DNA of 64,000 nucleotides from Podospora bellae-mahoneyi (taxonomy: Eukaryota; Ascomycota; Sordariomycetes; Sordariales; Podosporaceae): positions 1,123,501-1,187,500 of the forward strand of contig NC_085882.1 of assembly GCF_035222275.1 (NCBI RefSeq), written 5' to 3'. Every line of letters starts with the position of its first letter. The first letter of the stretch is position 1. Shown here piece after piece: positions 33,689 through 46,308 of this stretch. The notes below the pieces were generated by a model that was given only the letters and a program-made list of their open reading frames with translations, searched no databases and was not told the origin of the DNA. Made by a program: the position numbers and the translations under genes.

Positions 33689-36600
33689 ATGGCCAACCGC
33701 ATGTCGATGTACTCGATGGCTTCAGAACCGGGATTGGGGCCTCGAGGTGCCGGACAGCAGCCATCCCAGGTTTCCACCACCACCCTGCTCAATGCCGTCC
33801 ACAACATTTACCTCTCGGGACAATCGTACCGGCTCGACGCCGGGACTAGCCTCGTCGTCAACACATGGCTAACCGCCTCATTAGCAGGCCCGGATGGGCG
33901 CGCCGGAGGGACTGTTGATGCTGCCCTGGCAGCCAGAGCGTGGGAACATGCTCGCCGTCGCGCTGAAGATGGTTGCATTATTCTGGGGTGAGTTGCTATC
34001 ATCTCGTTAGATGACCAGCAGCTGTTCATGGTTTGCTAACCTCGACCAGGTCTCTTCACACCTCTACACCCTCGCTACTACGACCGTTCCTATCCTCTCT
34101 CCCCGTCTCGATCCCTCCCCTTCTTCTCACCGCTCTCAGTGCCCTCGAGCCATTTTTGCGCTGCGTGACACCACACAACCCATCGACCCCGAGACAAACG
34201 GCTCTTGGTGTAACCCTGACGCTGAACCTGACGGGTAACCTCACTGCGGCATCCATCGCCCTTGCCCAGGGAGGCATTGACACAGAGAAGGGTCTCCTTC
34301 GCATTCCTCAGGAGGCCGGCCACCGTGCATTTGACGTGTTTTACTACCTTCTCACCTCTGCCTCCACGCCAGCCGAGAGGGAATTCCTTGGTCTCAAGGC
34401 GGCTTCTCACTACAGCCTCCTTGCTCGCTCCGGCACATATGACCCCCCATCATACCTCCCCACTGCCGATGACGGCGCTGCCGCTGACGACTTCCGGTCT
34501 GCGCTCAAGGAAATCGGCATCAAGGGATCCTCGCACCGCAAGTTCATCTCGACTCTCGCTGGTCTGTTGAAGTTGGGCAACACAATCGACTACAACGTGG
34601 ATGAAGATGTTTTGGACGACATCTGCGAGGATGTCGGCGGTCTTCTCGGTCTGGAGCCTGAAATCCTGGCCAAGCAGTGCACCACCGACGACCGCTCCAT
34701 CTTCATCGGTGGACTCTACGAGGCATTGGTCGACTGGGTCATCAAGAAGGCCAACGAGACAATTGCCGCGCAAATGGGTGCCGAAGCTGGAAGCAGGACG
34801 CCCTCTGCCAACGACGACAGTGGCGATACTGTTTGCTTGACGGTGCTCGAGGTTCCTGACCCAAATCTCGGCAAGGCCGTTGCCATGCGTGGCATCTTTG
34901 ATGATACCACCGGCATCAACGCCGAAATGAAGCAGGACGGCATCGAGGTCGCACCGGCTGGAAGCTCAGTTCTCCGCGAGATGCAGAACGCCGTGGCTGA
35001 ATGCGGGCCCGAGCTTGGAATCATGGTTGGCACGCAAGGGAGGGAAAGGCAACATGCGCTCGAGAAGAGGGAGGAGGTGCTCGAGAAGATCGGCCACTCG
35101 GCTGAGGACGATGGCTTCATCAAGCAGCTTCTCTTCCCTGTGCCCGCCGAGGGCATCAACCTCGGCCGTATTGGTCGTTTGGATATCTCTGCCATTCTCG
35201 GCGCGAGCAGAGCGTGGTATCACCTTTCTATTCACCCCACAGATGAATCCCCAGCCAGCTTGGCTGCTCTCCCGTCTGTAAACTCTGCTTGGTCTGCCGG
35301 CACGGTATCTCGCCAGCTCCGGGCGTGGAGGTTACCAGAGTGGGCAAACCGCCGCAACAAGCACCTCGACTTCACGGCCGATTTCGACCTTGACGAGTTT
35401 GTGCAGCGGTTCCGCCCTCTTGGATGCACCGAGGGTCGTGATGGCATTGAAAGTTGGATTCTGGAGCGCGGATGGAGCAACGGTGAGGTGGTGGTTGGTT
35501 CTGAGCGCGTCTGGATGAGGGAAAATGCCTGGTGGGAGGCGGAAACGATGCTGGATATCAAGCCCATGGAGGAGAGATTGGGAAGCATGCCTAACATGAT
35601 GCCGCCAACACTCGGGTCTGGGTATTCTGCCACCGGTAGCGGGTTTTTCCCACCACAGCAGCCGTTTGCCAACTCATCCTTCAATGGCAGCCACGATCAG
35701 CTTGTGGGTGTTCACCAGAGGAACATGAGCCAGCCCAGTGTTGGTGGCGTTCAAGCCATGAGAGCCCCATCCATTGCCCCCACCGCCATGACGGGCATGC
35801 AAAATGCCACCCCTGGTGACTATGGTCTGGGTACCAAGGGCGATACCTACAAGGGTCAGGTCTTTTACAATGGCGTGGACCAGTTCGCTGGTGATCTCGA
35901 CCCTGATCTCGCCACTGGAAAGCACATCGAGGAACGACCGATCGAGACATCCAGAAAGATCTGGGTGTTTGTCGTTTGGGCCTTGACGTGGTGGATCCCA
36001 TCACCTCTCCTCAAATGGGTTGGTCGTATGAAGCGACCTGACGTGCGGATGGCCTGGCGTGAAAAGCTTGTTCTCTGCTTCATCATCTTCTTCATCAACG
36101 CCATCATCGTTTTCTGGATCATCTTCTTCGGCAAGTTACTCTGCCCCAACTTCGACAAGGCCTGGACGCGGAACGAGGTTCTTAATCACAACGGAGAAGA
36201 TGACTTTTGGGTCAGTCACCGTGGCAAGGTATACGACATTACAAAGTTCTGGAAGCTCAACCACGGCACCTCGAGACAACCCACGAACAGGGAGTTCATG
36301 CAGCCTATGGGAGGCGCCGACATGGATCCCTACATCGAGATTCCGCTGCTGCTTGCCTGCCCCAGACTCGGCATCGAGGATGACAGAGTTGCTCTTCGGA
36401 CCAACGACTCCCTGATTGAGAACGCCAACGCCATCCACAAGTCTGGCTTTGGTGGCACTGGTAGAATGGCGGATGCTGACTGGTATACCAAGAGGTTCTT
36501 GCCTCGCATGAAGGAATTCTACCATGGAGAACTGGTCTGGGATTCCAACAAGATCAAGGCGGCAGGCCGCGAGGAGAACAAATACTGGTTCATTTATGAG

Positions 36601-39219
36601 GGCAAGGTGTATGACCTGAGCGATTATTTTGACACCCAGCAGTACAACGAGAACATCCCCAGATACACCTTCCTCAACACCCAGCTCACCAACCTGGTCA
36701 AGAACAACCCTGGCGAGGACCTCACTGAGCAAATCACCAACATTTGGGCCAAGGCCAACACGACAGAGGGCAACAACATCGGCAACACGTTGAACTGCCT
36801 GAACAACCGGTTTTACGTTGGTACCCCTGATTTCCGCTACAGCGCCAGGTGCCAGGTCAACAACTGGATTCTGCTCGGCTTCTCTTGCATGATCTGCGCT
36901 GTCATTTTGATCAAGTTCGTGTCTGCCTTGCAGTTCGGCTCCAAGAGACGCCCGTCCCCGCAGGACAAGTTCGTGATCTGCCAGGTGCCCGCCTACACTG
37001 AAGGCGAAGATTCTCTCAGGAAAGCTCTCGACTCTCTCACGGCTCTTCAGTACGACAACAAGAGGAAGCTGATCTGCGTCATTTGCGACGGTGTCATTGT
37101 CGGTGAAGGCAACGACCGGCCCACCCCCAAGATCGTCTTGGATATTCTCGGTGTCGACCCCAAGACAGATCCTCCCGCCCTGCCTTTCAAGTCCGTCGGT
37201 GCGGGCAGCGAACAGCTCAACTATGGCAAGGTCTACTCTGGTCTCTACGAGTACGAAGGCAACGTGGTCCCCTATCTTGTGGTTGTCAAGGTTGGCAAGC
37301 CCTCTGAGCAGGACAAGACCAAGCCCGGTAATCGTGGCAAGCGTGACTCGCAGATTCTGCTGATGAGCTTCCTCAACCGTGTTCACCACCGCGCCCCTAT
37401 GAGCCCGCTCGAGTTGGAGATGTTCCACCAGATCAACAATGTTATCGGTGTGGACCCTGAGTTGTACGAGTATCTCTTCATGGTTGATGCCGATACCTGC
37501 GTCCGGGAAGACTCTCTGAACCGTCTTGTTGCCGCTTGTGCCAATGACGCCAAGATTGCTGGTATCTGCGGTGAGACGAGCTTGCAGAATGAGGAGCGTT
37601 CGTGGTGGACTATGATTCAGGTTTATGAGTACTACATCTCTCATCATCTCGCCAAGGCTTTCGAGTCTCTCTTCGGCAGCGTTACCTGCCTGCCGGGCTG
37701 GTATGTTTTTCTTCATTGAGTGCTGTTCGTGGATTTTTGCTAACAATATCCCAGCTTCACCATGTACCGTCTTCGCACCGCTGACCGTGGCAAGCCCTTG
37801 ATCATTTCCGACGAGGTCATCCGTGACTACAGCGACTGCCACGTCGACACCCTGCACAAGAAGAATCTGCTCTCTCTCGGTGAGGATCGTTACCTCACCA
37901 CACTCATGACCAGATATTTCCCCTACATGTCCTACAAGTTCATCCCCGACGCCTACTGCCAAACCGCCGCCCCCGACAAGTGGTCCGTTCTCCTGTCTCA
38001 GCGTCGTCGTTGGATCAACTCGACCATCCACAACCTGGTCGAGCTGATGTTCCTCCCCGAGATGTGCGGCTTCTGTTTCTTCTCCATGCGCTTCGTCGTC
38101 TTCATCGATCTCACCGGTACCATCATCCTCCCCGCCACCTGCGTCTACCTCGGCTGGCTTTTGTACACGGTCATCTCCGGCACCGGCCAGTTCCCCTTGA
38201 TCTCCATCATCATGTTGGCAGCCGTGTACGGCCTCCAAGCCCTGATTTTCATCCTCAAGCGTCAATGGCAGCACGTAGGCTGGATGATCATTTACATCCT
38301 CGCCTTCCCAATCTACTCTTTCATCCTCCCAATCTACTCCTTCTGGAACCAAGACAACTTCACCTGGGGCAACACCCGCATCGTCATTGGGGAATCGGGC
38401 AAAAAGCAAGTCGTTGCCGTCGACGACGAGGGCTTTGACCCTCGCTCCATCCCCCTCCAACGGTGGGACGACTACGCGACCATGAACGGCCTCCCAGGCC
38501 GCCGCGGCTACAACGGGGAGAAGGTCATGGACGAGCACATGAACGTCTTCAACGAGCAATACGAAATGGACGACATGAAGTCAGTCTACTCCTCCATCCG
38601 CCAGCCCTCCGTCCTGACTGGTCTTCCCGGTCGCGGTGCGGGCGCTTACATGCCCCCTACCCCGAGCACGCCTTTCACTCCCGGCGGCCCAATGACCCGC
38701 ACCAGCACCTTTGCCGGCGCAACCCCTTACTCTGACAACCCCCTCGCCCACCGGCAGTCAATGCTATCAATGGGCACCGCGGCAGAAATGCAACGCAGAC
38801 ACTCCAACTCCCCCTATCAAGACTACCCCGGCGCTCGCCCCAGCGTGACCAACCTCCGCACTATGACAGGAACCCCGCCAATAGGCGGCGGTGGTAACCT
38901 CGCCGTCCCGGGGGGTCTGGCGGGCAATAGGATGTCCACCGGCACTATGCTCTCTGGCGGGCCAAGCAGACTGGGCATGCACTCGGACCTCGGGCACGCC
39001 TCCACCGGGTCCTTTGACTTCCAGCGTGGCTTGGGTCACGGCCCAGACGAACAGGCGATTGTGGAGGCTATCCGGAGTGTGATGAGGGAGGTGGACTTGG
39101 ACAATGTGACCAAGAAGCAGGTCAGGGCGTTGGTCGAGCAGAGGCTGCAGTGCGAGATTACAGGGGTGAAGAGGACGTTTATGGATAAGGAGATTGATAA
39201 TGAGCTGGCTGCTATGTAA
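33689..39219 (+). CDS. Class VII chitin synthase with reduced motor-like domain, 1804 aa
   Basis: Exons are 33689-33987, 34050-37700 and 37755-39219; the introns (62 and 54 bases) have GTGAGT/CCAG and GTATGT/CCCAG ends, and the second splits the Cys codon of [18 protein letters not shown]. The start is [17 protein letters not shown]. The motor-like N-terminal half (1 to about 620) has no Walker A: where class V has GETGSGKTT this protein reads GCIILGSLHTST. A cytochrome-b5-like part lies around 715-950 ([23 protein letters not shown]). The catalytic part has [25 protein letters not shown] near 1247, EDRYLTT near 1360 and QRRRWINST near 1399. Membrane helices, a Pro/Gly-rich tail and a DEK-C domain ([18 protein letters not shown]) complete it. 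The enzyme makes chitin and is expected to work with the class V enzyme in hyphal wall integrity. Confidence 0.96.
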
Positions 39220-41083
39220 TAAAAGGGGTGTGTGGAGGTTGGTTGGGGATGAGTAAGAGAAGAAAAAAAAAATGTTTTGGATGTCGCGATACAAGGTGTT
39301 ATTTTGGAAGGGAGGGGGGTTATTTTTTTTTTTCGCAACATCGTCTTGGATATTTTACTAGTTGTTTTTTTGTCTGTTGTTTTTTGTCGATTATTGTCAA
39401 TCTCTTTGCCGGGGGTATTATTAATAAGAATCATCATCATATCATATCATGTCATCAATCATTGCAAAGCACCTAGTATATTTACCAGTTATCACGCTTC
39501 GTCATCAACACCCATGTCTTTTGCTTCTGGGATTACTTCCACAAGACACCATCAGCGGCCCTTCATTACCATGTCCATCATCAACAAACAGCGCCCAATT
39601 CACCTCATCGGAAATCTCACCTGTTTGGTCTCTGCCATAGGTAGTCATCAATGATCAAAATTCACAACTCGAAAATGACCATGGCCATGGTTCCTGCCGG
39701 GACCGAATCAACCATCCCGGTATCAACTCCCCAATTTTTATGCAGCAAGAAAATCAAGAAAAAAGGATTACATCATCCAACAAAACCTCCTCTTCGGTCC
39801 CGACCCGACGACCATGAAATCGTGAAACAAAACGTGGCAGACACCGTGGCGACGGTTGCCCAGACAGGGTGGTGAAATGACAATGGCATCGGTTTCATTC
39901 ATTTTCCACGTGGAGATCGGGGAGGAAGAGACGGACGGGCCGGCCGACAACGACGATGATGATGTGTGGGACGATGGGTGTGAGGGCCCGATTGAGACGG
40001 AGCGGGTACCTGAGAGGTGTGTGACGGATCGGTGTGGCCGATGATGGTAGGTGACGAGATGCGATGGCAGAGGGGTTCTTTGTGGAAGGGGCTGGCAGGC
40101 TGTTCGGCAATGTTGTAGGTGAGAGAGATCAGAGCGATGAATGAAGAGGCATCGGTAGTGGTATATGAAGTCAGTACGTTGGAGGGAGCTATATTCAAGG
40201 AATGATTGCCTATGGGGGTAGGTCTGATATGATGTTCTACCTGTACTGGGAAGGAACCGGAAGCGAGTGACGTTGGGGAGCACCTTCCTTGTCTATTGAC
40301 TGGTAGCAGATTGGGAAGGCACATGTGGAGTTTGAGGGAAGGAGCTCCCGACTATCACTCGATATCAATTTGTAATGGCATCTTCTAAGTTCATGCAATA
40401 GCTGATGCCAACTGCATCGCCTGCGGACGTAGACACGACGAGAATAGCCATCCGACAAGACCAAAGTGGCAGCCCATGCTCTGAGAGAAAAAGGGGATGG
40501 TTCGGGACACCAGGTACGATTACGCTGCGATTCTTCGAGCAAAGACAAAAGAAGAGGTTATCGTCTTCCGGGAAGACGGCAGAACCGAACTGGCATTGGA
40601 GGGTTTGCAGCTCACCCGATAGGCAGGAGTTTAACCTCCACTGCCCGTTCCATCAGACGATGTCAACGTCATGGCTCTCAAACTCGTCGAACTTTCGACG
40701 CAGGAGCGGGTCGAGATCAAAACTTGATAATGCTAAAGATTTCTATCGGCTGGCTTTGTTGGAGACCAAAGGGAGGGTGGATGTGGCGTAGACTCGCTCA
40801 TTCATGGCTAGTGAGCCGCCATAAAGAGAGGAGCGGGATACTAGAAACCTGATATCAGGGGTTAAACGCACAGTGACAACTTCTTTGTCGACCACCGTCT
40901 TCCTCCGTCTCCACTACACATTTCATCAAGATTTAAGTTTTGTCTCCTCACCATCCCACGTGGCCATGAATGATACTCGTTGGGTCCAAGGGGGTTCATC
41001 TGATCCAGCTGAACTAGTTCGGACCAGCAACACACGGCCTTGATCGATCTACGGGGTAAGGTATTCAACACTCAAAAAGAAGG
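39220..41083. other. Spacer downstream of the class VII gene
   Basis: The left part is 3' untranslated sequence. The right part, from about 40850, is the promoter of the coiled-coil gene. Overlapping frames on both strands at 39768-40324 and 40405-40852 show no motif and are treated as chance. Confidence 0.45.
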
Positions 41084-42403
41084 ATGCATTCCACTGAGCC
41101 TTCGCCAACCGAGAGGGGGCGCGCCAGACTTCCGTCTCTCACTCGGGCTATTGGTACTTGGGATGAGGAGGTTGATCACCACATCAACGGTCACCTCAAA
41201 GGTCATGCCAACAGCCAGGCTGCCAAGGCCAACGGCAAGACTGCTGCGAGGCCAAATGCACCCAAAAAGTCACATACCTACGACTGTTCCCGGCCACAAC
41301 TTCCCGGGACTGCTGCCCCGGTGACGGCGCCCTCTTTCAGGGCGAGCAGCTATGTAGCAGCTGTCCAAAGCCTCGACCCCCGACCGCTCGAGCAGCTGCA
41401 CAACGAGCGGTCCTACCTCGTCTACAACCTCCAAAAGCAGGGCCAGCGTGCCACCCGGCTCTTCCAAAAGTATGCCGCTCTCGAGGCCCTCATGTCGGGC
41501 AACCAGGCACCCGCCGAGGCCAAGAAGTCAAAAAGGGAGATGTCCTCTCTCAAGAACAAGATCAGCGAAAGTACCCAGCAAGAGCAGCTCATCCTCATCC
41601 GCCTCGGCGAGCTCCACATTGAGCTCCAAAACCGAGACCGCTGGATGCAAGTCCACCAGCCTCTCCCTCCTCAGCTGCTCCCCATCATGCAGCGATACCC
41701 CCCCATTCTCGCTGCGGCTACCGCCGGCGTGCATTACCATCCCCAAGGGCAATACTACGAAGAGACCCCCTTGACCGCCACCGCGGCCCCCTTCTCTCCC
41801 GGGGGAGGAGAAGAGTACTTTTACGAGAACGAGGAGATCTACGAAGAAGACGACCCAGGCCACCCCGCCGCCCTGGACCCAATGTCCCCTTGCTTCACCC
41901 CCGCGGTGCAATTCTCAGAAGACATCTGGTCCCGCTCACTCCGGCCTACCTCTGACAATCATGGTCTTGAGGAAATCGGCCCCAAGACTGCGATTCCCGA
42001 ACCGGACTCTTCCTCCACTGCGACCACAGAAGAGTCCGATATCCCAGGGCAGTCAATGCCCATCAAGCAAGAGGAGCTGGAGTCCTACCCCGGAACTGAG
42101 ACCGATAATGACGCTCCTATTCCCTCTACTGCTATCCGGGTCACTACCACTACCACTACCACGACGAGACAGGAAGAAGATTCCAAGTCGTCTGGTGAGA
42201 AGGTGGTCAACGTGAATGACTCGACCTGGGCCACGGAGGAGGACGACTCCGAGCCGGAGGATGTCAACGCGTGGAAGAAGAAGCTGAAGAGGCTGAGCCA
42301 TCATGCTGTTCCCTTGGCGCTGAGGGCGAGGGATAAGAGGATGAGCTTGCCGAGTTTGAAGGACTTGTGGCCGAGGAGCAGGAAGAATAGTTTGGCTTCC
42401 TAG
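41084..42403 (+). CDS. Unrecognised coiled-coil protein, 439 aa, single exon
   Basis: An uninterrupted frame starts at the first ATG after a non-coding stretch (MHSTEPSPTERGRARLP). Residues 100-195 are Leu/Glu/Gln/Lys-rich and likely form a coiled coil (PLEQLHNERSYLVYNLQKQG, LKNKISESTQQEQLILIRL). The middle is Tyr/Glu-rich (EEYFYENEEIYEEDDPGH), then Ser/Thr-rich and acidic with a Thr run from ACC/ACT repeats. The end is basic (KKKLKRLSHHAVPLALRARD, then SLKDLWPRSRKNS). No enzyme motif, signal peptide or membrane segment is seen. The third-position G/C preference across the whole frame supports it being a real gene. It may be a fungal-only structural or regulatory protein; no function is assigned. 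Confidence 0.75.
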   Translation: MHSTEPSPTERGRARLPSLTRAIGTWDEEVDHHINGHLKGHANSQAAKANGKTAARPNAPKKSHTYDCSRPQLPGTAAPVTAPSFRASSYVAAVQSLDPRPLEQLHNERSYLVYNLQKQGQRATRLFQKYAALEALMSGNQAPAEAKKSKREMSSLKNKISESTQQEQLILIRLGELHIELQNRDRWMQVHQPLPPQLLPIMQRYPPILAAATAGVHYHPQGQYYEETPLTATAAPFSPGGGEEYFYENEEIYEEDDPGHPAALDPMSPCFTPAVQFSEDIWSRSLRPTSDNHGLEEIGPKTAIPEPDSSSTATTEESDIPGQSMPIKQEELESYPGTETDNDAPIPSTAIRVTTTTTTTTRQEEDSKSSGEKVVNVNDSTWATEEDDSEPEDVNAWKKKLKRLSHHAVPLALRARDKRMSLPSLKDLWPRSRKNSLAS

Positions 42404-42815
42404 GCAAGGTTAATATTCTTTTTATTTTATTTTTACGTTTAACGGCAGAAGAAAGGTTTGGACTTTTATTAGAAAGCGATAACCTGACAAGAGTAGGGAC
42501 AGAGAGGGGTATGTATAAATAAGCATCATCAAAACAAACAATATATAAAAGAGGTCGGGGGCGGCGGTGGGGGGGCGTGTTGGGAATGTTTTGTTGGCGT
42601 TTTTGCTTTTTCGTTATCTTATTATGAGCAGTTACGATCAGATCAGACTGGTACTGGAAAGCAGGGAAAACTTGTACTATAAATTACCTACCTTACCTAC
42701 CCCATATGTTTTGCAAATATTTACTCTAGTGTGTTGTCTCTCATAGCTGACCACCGCCAAACACTTGACTCGCTTTGCTGTTTCGCTCAGATGCCCATCT
42801 CATATCATTCCTCCA
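42404..42815. other. Spacer between convergent genes
   Basis: The coiled-coil gene and the NECAP gene end towards each other. Only AT-rich 3' sequence was seen. Confidence 0.5.
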
Positions 42816-43690
42816 TCAAGCAAACTCCCCATTAACCCCATCATCAAACCCCATCTGCTGCGCCGACAACCTCTTCTGCCGTCTCGCCTCACTGGCACTA
42901 GGCGGCGGAGGGGGAAGACTGAAGCCCCCTCCCCCGTTTCCAGGTGGTGGCGGCAAAGCAAAACTATTCAGACTCTTCCCCCTTCCTCCCTCCTCCTCCT
43001 CCTTCTTCTCCCCCCCTTGTCCCTGGTTTCGTCTCCCAAACTTCCCCCCGAGATTAATCGTAATCGTCTCCCCCTCCTTCAGACTCCAATCCTTCTTCTC
43101 TTCAGTCTTTTCCTTCTTTTCCCTTTCCGGCTGCTGCTGCCCCCCAAAACCTAGCGATTTCCCGCACTCCTGCAACGCCAAATTGAAATCAAAAGCGTCG
43201 CTCCGCTCCTCAAACCCGACACCTAACGTCGCCTTTTTTCCCGTCCCGGGGTCGGACACTCTTAATGCGAAGAACCGGGAGGAGTCGCTGCATGGGGTGA
43301 CGATTGCGGGTGTGGTGTAGGGCGCTGCTGCGAATAACTGAGGTTGTCCATTATTATCCGAGGAGCTGGTGGTTGACTCGAGCAAGATATCGACTTTGAG
43401 CTCGGTAGTCTCAGGCGAGAGCGACGTCTCGAGGATGCGAAGGCGGGAGGTGAAGATTGGGTTTTGGGGGAGGGAGGTCCAGGAGCTGGCTAGGTAGGTT
43501 GATGAGGAAGGGGAGGAGGGGGGGAGGGTGTAGATGTGGACTTTGGGGGTTATGTCTACAGGTATAAAGTTAGCTGGGGGGGGTGAAAGGGAGGGGGAGG
43601 GGGGGGATCAAACGAACGGAGGACTCGGACGATGGCGTCTGGGGGGAGGGGTTGGCCGGTGGCGGGGTCGATGGTGGTGGCGGGGTCCAT
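42816..43690 (-). CDS. NECAP-type adaptin-ear-binding coat protein, 270 aa
   Basis: Exon 1 is 43690-43618 and exon 2 43555-42816. The 62-base intron (donor GTTCGT, branch GCTAAC, acceptor CTGTAG) restores IVRVLHITPKVHIYTLPP, which matches the start of the DUF1681/NECAP PH-like fold. The rest of the fold follows: SRLRILETSLSPETTELKVD, SSRFFALRVSDPGTGKKAT, and GVGFEERSDAFDFNLALQE. After residue 170 the tail is charged (KKEEEEGGRG) and Pro-rich (FALPPPPG, FSLPPPPPSASE). NECAP proteins bind AP-2 and help in clathrin-coated pit formation. An in-frame ATG at 43756 would add 22 low-complexity Thr-rich residues; 43690 was preferred. Confidence 0.88.
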
Positions 43691-44399
43691 ATTTGGTGAG
43701 AGGGGGTGAGCAAACACTGTTGGAGAGATAGTTGTTGCTGTTGTTGTTGTTGTCAAGCGCTGAGGTCAAAATATGGGATAAGTTGGAATGATATATATAT
43801 CCCAGACACAAGAGGACCCTGAAACAAGGCGCCTGTTTATGCAAGCGGGACCCTGGATCTGATGCTGGCTGGGGAAGCTTTCTCCCCATGCACATCACCC
43901 CGCTTGCTCCCGTTGCCTAGCTCGGTGCCCCGCTTTAATCGTCGGAGCGTCCCGGTAAGAGGTCAAAGTCCTAGGTGGAGAACAGGTGAGAAAGAGCGGC
44001 TATGCTTCAGTTACATGATGACGAGTCACATATGAATGCGCATTGTGTTATATGTGCCACGTTTTGTTGGACCTCGAGTCTGTAAGAAGGGCATTGTCCC
44101 TCGACGTACATGGCAGTAGCTGTGTAACGTACCTTGGACTCCTCAGGCTAACTGCGACCAAGGTGCTTCTATTTCAGAAACGAAGCCTGGACACGAAGCT
44201 CACTGCGCCCTTTCTAGACCTAGGATCACGAACTGCTGTAGCAGAACATCATAAGCCGGCCCATTGTTTGCTGGGCAGGCAGTCACAGATAGCAGCAGTT
44301 CGAGCTGTAAAGGGTGCTTGTGAAGCTGTCACTTATGGACGTCTATAGACGTCTAATCCGAATAGGTATCCAACCCTTGAAATATCCAAAACCGTTCCC
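43691..44399. other. NECAP promoter and 3' region of the modin-like gene
   Basis: It contains a TTG microsatellite at 43736-43752 and an alternating AT run at 43791-43800. No gene was recognised on either strand. Confidence 0.45.
43791..43800 (-). promoter_or_regulatory. TATA-like run of the NECAP gene
   Basis: ATATATATAT lies about 100 bases before the NECAP start codon on the minus strand. It could serve as a TATA element. Confidence 0.35.
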
Positions 44400-46308
44400 T
44401 TAAATAATATACACTGGCAACCGACTCCCCAACAGTTCACTCTTTGGCATCTGCACATCGTTCTGATCAAAGTTGTGCAGCAGCAGCCAGCAAATCATCC
44501 GAAATACCAGCGTGCACCACACCGTGTTCCGCCCCGGGTCTATCCTCGCTTCCGTGTCGTCTCGAGCAAGCCGGGGTGTGGGTGCTGGTTTGTCGCCCGC
44601 CGGTTGCCGCAACTCGGCTTCGATCTGGCGTGTTTTCTCGCCGTTGGAGTCGAAGCTGGCGCCTTCTTCCAGCCGAGCCCACAGGAATCGGGACGGGTCT
44701 GGTAAGCCAATGTCTGTGACTATTGGGCGGACGTCATCGAAGTAGGCTGCCATGAATTCCGCCTCGCGCTCGCCGCGTGGCGCATTGAGTAGGTTGACGA
44801 GCGAGCGGATAGGCTTTTCCCCATGCTCTGGGTTGAGGGCCGAATGCACGGTATGGATGTGTCGCTGAATCACATCTAGAACCAGCGGCTTGGGAACCGC
44901 CGCGAGGATGGCGTCGGCTGCGCTGATGGAGTCATTCAGGACATTGAGTTGCTTGGGGTCATAGCCTTCGTCCTTTGTAGGGGGCAGGCTTTCTCTCAGT
45001 ATGGCCGCTTGCTCGGCTAATACTTCCAGGTCGGACGACGTCCGCTTCGAGTCGTCCCGTGCAGCGATTGTATCGAGATGATGGGAAAAGGCCGTGAGGA
45101 GTAACCTCAATGAGAAAGCCCTCGTCTCCCAGGCATATATGGTGGGGTTCGGAAGATAGGTGTAACAACGGTCCTTTTGATGGAGAGTGCGGCCGAGCAT
45201 TCCTAGAAGCTCGAAAATAACTATCACCGGATTAGCATTGACTTCAAGTAAAGGGGTGATGCTAAATACTTGGGAAAAAGTGGTTTTGTCGGGAATGTCC
45301 CTTCGAGAAATGCTCAATCGTGTTGCTGTCGCATCCTATCAGAGAGAGTGTCGCAGCGATCTCTCGACGGCTTCCTAGCTGCAATGTCTTGAGCTCCTTC
45401 TGCCTCCTGGTCGCATCAGGATTACGCAGGGTTTTATCCTCCCAGTCTCGAAGGCGATAGATCGTTGGTACGTTTCCATAGCAGAGCTCCTTTACTTCCT
45501 CCGTCGGGATCACGCGATGGTTCCTGAAGTTCGTGATGCCCGTCTTTGCAAACGTAAAGACGAGACCAAACTCGCGCACTCGGTATCCGTGGATGCTCAT
45601 TCCATTTCCCTCGGCTCGATACACATCCTCGTCCTGGTCGAACCTCTTCCAGTAGAGGCCTAATGTCGCCGTGAGCTCGATCAGGTGGGTAATGGTTGTC
45701 GTGGCATAAGGCCGACGTAAAACGGACGTCTCATCGAATGTGCGGATGGTGCTTTGGACGCCGACAGCCAAAGTCGGAAACTCGAAATTGCGTGATATCC
45801 TCGAAATCCCACCAGCATTGACCCCTTCAACACTGCGCCACATGTCCATTTCCCAGGCTATCGAGTCTCTCTCCATCCCTTGAATCGTCTCCAGCAACCT
45901 CACCCAAGACGCCCGCTCGTTATGAACTGTATGAATCTTTTTATCTCCGAAGCTCGAGGGGCCAGGGTCCGGATCGTAGATCACTCTGGTGTCCTCACAG
46001 CTCTGGCGCGAGCCATCGATATACCAGATCGGCTTGCCTTGAACAGGGCCGCGCGCATTGTTGCGAGGAGCGAGGAAGATGACCGGTAACTCAGCTTCTG
46101 TCACGGTCCGTCGTCCCCGCGAGAAGGATAACAAGCCGTAAGTCTTCGTTTTTCTGTAGTCGGCCCATTTGCCCATCATTCCGCTGTCCCAGTGGTCGAA
46201 GCCGGTGGGTTTAGAAAACAAATGGGCGGCAAGAAAAACGACCGAGACGATGAATGCGCCAGCAGCTAGAATAATGGCGGCGATGCCGACGCCATCGACC
46301 TCAGCCAT
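44400..46308 (-). CDS. Membrane-anchored modin-like protein, 619 aa
   Basis: Exon 1 is 46308-45270 and exon 2 45220-44400. The 49-base intron (GTATTT to GATAG) joins FFPIIFELLGMLGRTL in frame. Residues 8-31 (IAAIILAAGAFIVSVVFLAA) form one N-terminal membrane segment with the bulk probably on the cytosolic side. Then come GFDHWDSGMMGKWADYRKTK and a conserved-looking body (HNERASWVRLLETIQGMERD, ATTTITHLIELTATLGLYWK, GYRVREFGLVFTFAKTGI). This resembles the family annotated in fungal genomes as modin; I know no proven function. It diverges from the DUF7580-like gene at 47160, and such families often sit beside incompatibility-type genes. The short intron and its weak donor make the splice the least certain part. 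Confidence 0.75.

Noticed and set aside
32617-33764. Overlapping 241- and 239-codon frames on opposite strands upstream of the class VII gene
   Set aside because: They overlap each other, lack family features and sit in a promoter/leader region.
36136-38559. 807-codon minus-strand open frame opposite the class VII chitin synthase gene
   Set aside because: It is a codon-bias shadow of the conserved catalytic region. The sense strand has all chitin synthase motifs, and the antisense translation resembles nothing known.
39768-40324. 171-codon minus-strand frame rich in His/Ser
   Set aside because: It has no motif, no splice support and competing frames on the same bases. The composition comes from local repeats.
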